Assembly: GCA_023424135.1 (NCBI GenBank) | Contig: JAFAEH010000203.1 | Span: forward strand, 1-9,792 | Direction: 5' to 3' | DNA from: Actinomycetes bacterium | GTDB taxonomy: Bacteria; Actinomycetota; Actinomycetes; Actinomycetales; Cellulomonadaceae | Length of the DNA stretch: 9,792 nucleotides | Shown: in pieces, positions 7,455 through 9,792 of the stretch | How the letters are laid out: every line of letters starts with the position of its first letter | Numbering within the stretch: the stretch's first letter is position 1 | Position numbers and translations under genes: made by a program | The notes under the pieces: model-generated | Database searches by the model: none | What the model was told of the DNA's origin: nothing | The model's input: only the letters and a program-made list of their open reading frames with translations

Positions 7455-7463
7455 CAGCAAGTG

Positions 7464-7492
7464 GGACGGCCCCGTCTGCCACGGGCCCGTCC
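7464..7492 (+). other. Stem-loop 2 in the clgR leader
   Basis: GGACGG-C-CCCGT (7464-7475) pairs with ACGGG-C-CCGTCC (7481-7492): 11 base pairs interrupted by a single C-C mismatch, with loop CTGCC. It ends 36 bases before the clgR ATG and lies between stem-loop 1 and the Shine-Dalgarno. The outer strand does not include the Shine-Dalgarno, so any control would act through stability or a switch rather than direct sequestration. Confidence 0.5.
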
Positions 7493-7515
7493 GGTGACCG
7501 AGGACGTGACGAGAA

Positions 7516-7523
7516 GGGGGGAG
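7516..7523 (+). promoter_or_regulatory. Strong ribosome binding site of clgR
   Basis: GGGGGGAG ends 5 bases before ATG 7529. It is the best Shine-Dalgarno on the plus strand of the window and decides the clgR start; upstream in-frame starts (from 7316) have no such site and lie in non-coding leader sequence. Confidence 0.85.
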
Positions 7524-7528
7524 CCCGG

Positions 7529-7891
7529 ATGGTCGTTCTGCGACGAGAGATCGGCGACGTCCTGCGGGACGCGCGCCAGCGCCAGGGCCGCACCCTGCGT
7601 GAGGTCTCCTCGGCCGCCCGTGTGTCCCTCGGCTACCTCAGCGAGGTCGAGCGCGGGCAGAAGGAGGCGTCGTCGGAGCTGCTCAGCAGCATCTGCGACG
7701 CGCTCGACGTGCCGCTGTCCCTCGTGCTGCGCGAGGTCAGCGACCGGGTCGCGGTGGCCGAGGGGCTGCTGATCCCGGACACGGTTCCCGCGGACCTCAC
7801 GGCTGCGTCGGACTTCGCCGGTGTGGGTCGTGCGCTCGGCGGCGACGCCGGGTGGGCGATGGCACGCTCGGAGCTCGCACCGGTCGGCTGA
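7529..7891 (+). CDS. clgR: XRE-family transcriptional activator ClgR (Clp gene regulator)
   Basis: A 120-residue DNA-binding protein. In Streptomyces, corynebacteria and mycobacteria ClgR activates clpP, clpC and other protein quality-control genes under stress and regulates itself. The helix-turn-helix lies at about 7-68: IGDVLRDARQRQGRTLREVS, turn and recognition helix ARVSLGYLSEVERGQKEASS (30-49), then LLSSICDALDVPLSLVL. This closely fits ClgR as known from the pgsA-clgR neighbourhood of mycobacteria. The C-terminal third (about 75-120) is variable and unrecognised. The Streptomyces protein is reported to end in an Ala-Ala signal read by Clp protease; this one ends APVG. The start is fixed by the Shine-Dalgarno at 7516-7523. 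The gene has its own promoter-like region and structured leader, separate from pgsA-cinA. A generic XRE regulator is the alternative, but sequence and position both favour ClgR. Confidence 0.9.
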   Translation: MVVLRREIGDVLRDARQRQGRTLREVSSAARVSLGYLSEVERGQKEASSELLSSICDALDVPLSLVLREVSDRVAVAEGLLIPDTVPADLTAASDFAGVGRALGGDAGWAMARSELAPVG

Positions 7892-7908
7892 CACCGGCTG
7901 GTCGAGGA

Positions 7909-7930
7909 CCGCGCGGTCGCCGTCGCGCGG
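7909..7930. terminator. Hairpin between converging clgR and nei
   Basis: CCGCGCG (7909-7915) pairs perfectly with CGCGCGG (7924-7930), with an 8-base loop. A competing pairing GACCG (7907-7911) with CGGTC (7932-7936) overlaps it. The hairpin sits in the 72-base gap between two convergent genes, so it could act as a bidirectional terminator. No T-tract is present on either strand. Confidence 0.5.
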
Positions 7931-7963
7931 CCGGTCGAGGTGCTGGTCGCCAGCGTCGGGTCG

Positions 7964-8785
7964 TCAGCTGCGGCCGCGCACCTGGCAACCGGGGCACCAG
8001 TACGCCTGCCGCTGCGCCGGGGCGACGCCGACGTCGCCGCGCGCGACGCGTGCGCCGCAGCGCATGCACGTGCGTCCCTCGCGCCCGTACACCTGCGCGG
8101 TGGGGCGCCCCTGGGCGACGGAGGCACGCATCAGCGACCGCGCCGAGCGCAGGACCTCGTCCGCGTCGTCGACGTCGCTCGCCCGCGCCCACGGCCACCA
8201 GCCACGCGCGAACAGCGACTCCGCCATGAAGATCGTCCCGATGCCCGCGACGACCCGCTGGTCGAGCAGCACCTCCGCGACGGGTCGGCCGCCCTGCCTG
8301 TCCCAGCGGCGCAGCGACTCCTCGAGGCCCGGCGTCGGCAGGTCGAGCACCGGCGGCCCTGCCCAGGGGACCCCGGGTGTGGAGTCGAAGTCGGCGTCCA
8401 GGACGTCCGGGCCGAGGTGGGCCAGGAGGCCGGGCTCGGCGGACGTGGGCAGCACGTCGAGCATGCCGAGCAGGTACCCGACCGCCGTCCAGCGGCCGTC
8501 GCCGAGCACGGCCCGCACCTGGGGTGAGCGGGCCGCCGCACCGGGCTCGTGCGACGGGACGACCCGCCACGACCCGTCCATCCGCAGATGGGTGTGCAGC
8601 GTGCGCCCGTCGTCGAACCGCGTCAGCAGGTGCTTGCCGTAGGGCCGCGTGCCCAGGACGGTACGCCCGCGCAGGTCGACCGTCGCGGCGCTCGGCCAGC
8701 GCAGGTCGGCGCGCGTCAGCCGGTGCCCGGCCAGGGCCCGGTCGAGGCGCGCGGCGGTGCGCCGCAGGACGTCACCCTCGGGCAC
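7964..8785 (-). CDS. nei: Nei/Fpg-family DNA glycosylase-AP lyase (endonuclease VIII, Nei2-like)
   Basis: A 273-residue base-excision repair enzyme that removes oxidised bases and cleaves the abasic strand. The N-terminus reads MPEGDVLRRTAARL: catalytic P2 (the Schiff-base nucleophile after Met removal) and E3 are present, and MPEGD is typical of Nei rather than Fpg (MPELP). K51 in RPYGKHLLTRF is the conserved lysine, and HLRMDGSWRV at 66-75 follows. The H2TH region is at about 155-225, and the C-terminal zinc finger has all four cysteines: C240/C243 (CMRC) and C264/C267 (CPGC). One oddity: the H2TH loop reads VAGIGTIFMAES, with T184 where most family members have the DNA-contacting asparagine (GIGNIY). 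The start is GTG 8785, preceded by GGGAG and 9 bases after the lhr stop, so the two form an operon. Substrate range cannot be told from sequence. Confidence 0.92.
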   Translation of the reverse strand: MPEGDVLRRTAARLDRALAGHRLTRADLRWPSAATVDLRGRTVLGTRPYGKHLLTRFDDGRTLHTHLRMDGSWRVVPSHEPGAAARSPQVRAVLGDGRWTAVGYLLGMLDVLPTSAEPGLLAHLGPDVLDADFDSTPGVPWAGPPVLDLPTPGLEESLRRWDRQGGRPVAEVLLDQRVVAGIGTIFMAESLFARGWWPWARASDVDDADEVLRSARSLMRASVAQGRPTAQVYGREGRTCMRCGARVARGDVGVAPAQRQAYWCPGCQVRGRS

Positions 8786-8794
8786 GACGCTCCC
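8786..8794 (-). promoter_or_regulatory. Ribosome binding site between lhr and nei
   Basis: Read on the minus strand, the 9 bases between the lhr stop and the nei GTG are GGGAGCGTC. The GGGAG is a good Shine-Dalgarno with a 4-base spacer, which supports GTG 8785 as the nei start and co-transcription after lhr. Confidence 0.7.
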
Positions 8795-9792
8795 TCACGA
8801 CGCCTGCAGCCGCAGCCCACGCGGTGTGGTGACGAACCCCGCCCCGGTCAGCGCGACCGCGGCCGGTGTGGCGAGCGCGCCCGTCGAGAGCACCTCGGCG
8901 CCGTCGATGCGCCCCACGGTGAGACGACCCAGCGCACGCTCGCGTGCGACCGCGACCCACGCCTGCGCAGCAGCGGCCAGCACGGTCGGGTCCCGGTCGA
9001 AGGTGAGCAGCGTGCGCCCGCCGCGCTCGAGGTACAGCACGAGAGCACCGTCGACGAGGACGACGAGCGCACCGGCCTTGCGCCCCGGGCGGTGGCGCGG
9101 CCGGTCACGGTCGTCAGCCGCCGGCGGGTCGGGCCAGGCCAGCGCCGCGCCGTAGGGGTTCGCCGGATCGGTCGCCGCGAGCACCACGGACCACGCACCG
9201 CCCTGCTCGCCGGCGCCCTGCCCGTACCTGCCAGGTCCGGCGCCGTCCTGCCGGCCCGTGTCACGGCCGGCGTCCTGCCAGGACGTCGGGTCGTCGGGTG
9301 ACCACGTCTGCGGTCCGGCGGGTGCGCCGCGCAGCGGTGCCGGCACGTCGTGCCACGGCAGGTGGGGTCCGGCGGGTGCGGCCTCGCGACGGTCGGCCGC
9401 GCGCTCGAGCGCCCGGTCGACGACCTCGGCGTCGGCGCGCAGCACGTCGACGGCGCCGGGCAGCGCGAACTGCGAACCGCCGAGCCGTTCCACGAAGTAC
9501 CCGCGACGGACCTGCCCGGACTGCTCGAGCGCGGACAGCACCCGGTACACGTCGGCGAACCGGCCGGAGACGTGCTCGGCCGGGGCGACCGCACGGGTCA
9601 GGACGCCGTGCCGGTCGAGGAGCTGGGCGGCCAGTGCGTGCGCGCGGACCGTCGGGTCGGGCTCGCGTGCCGGCAGCAGGGACCACCGCCCCGCGCCCGG
9701 CCCGGACACCGCCTGGCCCGGCCGACCCGCGGACCGTTCGAGGCCGCCCGCACCGGCCACGCCGAGCCGTGCGCCCGCGCGCAGACCGAGCC
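8795..9792 (-). CDS. lhr: Lhr (large helicase-related protein), C-terminal part; 5' end outside window
   Basis: About 331 residues of the C-terminal region of Lhr, a roughly 1500-residue superfamily 2 ATP-dependent DNA helicase linked to DNA damage repair. The frame stays open to the right edge (upstream codons read LGLRAGARLG), so the GTG at 9760 is internal, and the helicase motor and its motifs are not in the window. Visible landmarks in order: GRWSLLP; a winged-helix-like stretch (HALAAQLLDRHGVLTRAV); FADVYRVLSALEQSGQVRRG followed by YFVERLGGSQFALPGAVD; a low-complexity Gly/Gln/Asp insert (about 9190-9310); then ATDPANPYGAALAWPDPP, PGRKAGALVVLVDG and LVLYLERGGRTLLTF; and finally GFVTTPRGLRLQAS at the end. 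These are hallmark C-terminal Lhr segments in actinobacteria. The gene leads the operon with nei; its promoter is outside the window. Identification is secure despite the truncation. Confidence 0.93.
   Translation of the reverse strand, partial: LGLRAGARLGVAGAGGLERSAGRPGQAVSGPGAGRWSLLPAREPDPTVRAHALAAQLLDRHGVLTRAVAPAEHVSGRFADVYRVLSALEQSGQVRRGYFVERLGGSQFALPGAVDVLRADAEVVDRALERAADRREAAPAGPHLPWHDVPAPLRGAPAGPQTWSPDDPTSWQDAGRDTGRQDGAGPGRYGQGAGEQGGAWSVVLAATDPANPYGAALAWPDPPAADDRDRPRHRPGRKAGALVVLVDGALVLYLERGGRTLLTFDRDPTVLAAAAQAWVAVARERALGRLTVGRIDGAEVLSTGALATPAAVALTGAGFVTTPRGLRLQAS
9210..9279 (-). repeat. Degenerate in-frame tandem repeat inside lhr
   Basis: On the plus strand a CCGGCG(CC/CCGT/T)CCTGCC motif recurs at 9210, 9237 and 9267, i.e. 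at spacings of 27 and 30 bases, both multiples of three. In the protein this gives about three loose 9-10-residue units rich in Gly, Gln and Asp (QDAGRDTG, QDGAGPGR, GQGAGEQG). It lies between two conserved Lhr segments and reads as a flexible linker that has grown by slippage or duplication. Confidence 0.5.

Noticed and set aside
7316..7528. Extension of ClgR to an upstream start, adding about 71 residues
   Set aside because: The added residues are Arg/Gly/Pro low complexity, the stretch holds promoter and hairpins, and ATG 7529 has a strong Shine-Dalgarno and matches ClgR N-termini.
6065..7528. LexA/SOS box (GAAC-N4-GTTC type) upstream of pgsA, cinA or clgR
   Set aside because: No match was found by reading both intergenic regions.
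1..9792. CRISPR array, tRNA/rRNA gene, insertion sequence, integrase, toxin-antitoxin or phage genes
   Set aside because: No regular repeats with spacers, no tRNA-like folds, no transposase or recombinase motifs and no terminal inverted repeats were seen; the genes are nearly contiguous and of uniform composition.

Overview
The window is very GC-rich (roughly three-quarters G+C by eye), with strong G/C bias at third codon positions, frequent GTG starts and leaderless-type promoters. The gene order ftsK ... pgsA - cinA - clgR - nei - lhr is the conserved actinobacterial block that normally lies upstream of recA. Together these point to a chromosomal locus of a high-GC actinomycete. A relative of Cellulomonas is my guess from protein style; the sequence alone does not prove the genus.

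Layout: (1) positions 1-2507 hold most of ftsK, cut off at the left edge. (2) 2516-4684, eight bases after ftsK, holds a membrane-anchored PAS-PAS-GGDEF-EAL protein for cyclic-di-GMP turnover. (3) A 60-base convergent gap contains a GC hairpin. (4) 4745-6064 on the minus strand holds a secreted CapA-family metallophosphatase-like protein. (5) A divergent intergenic region of about 110 bases carries a leaderless-type promoter for each direction. (6) 6175-7282 holds pgsA and cinA (C-terminal amidase domain only) as a tight pair. (7) A leader of about 245 bases contains a -10 element, a palindrome and two consecutive stem-loops before a strong Shine-Dalgarno. (8) 7529-7891 holds the small XRE-type activator clgR. 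(9) A convergent gap contains a hairpin. (10) On the minus strand lie a Nei/Fpg-type DNA glycosylase (7964-8785) and, upstream of it in the same operon, the C-terminal part of an Lhr helicase that runs off the right edge.

How the genes fit together: most are housekeeping or stress genes: chromosome translocation at the septum (FtsK), anionic phospholipid synthesis (PgsA), nicotinamide mononucleotide salvage (CinA C-domain), Clp protease control (ClgR) and DNA repair (Nei, Lhr). The GGDEF-EAL gene and capA sit between ftsK and pgsA and look like the lineage-variable part of the cluster.

I looked for an undescribed system (defence, mobile element, CRISPR, toxin-antitoxin, prophage, biosynthetic cluster) and see none. 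The points most worth following are the close linkage of c-di-GMP turnover to ftsK, the structured clgR leader, the divergent leaderless promoters and an unusual residue in the glycosylase H2TH region. Long ORFs on the opposite strand or in other frames are GC-rich shadows.
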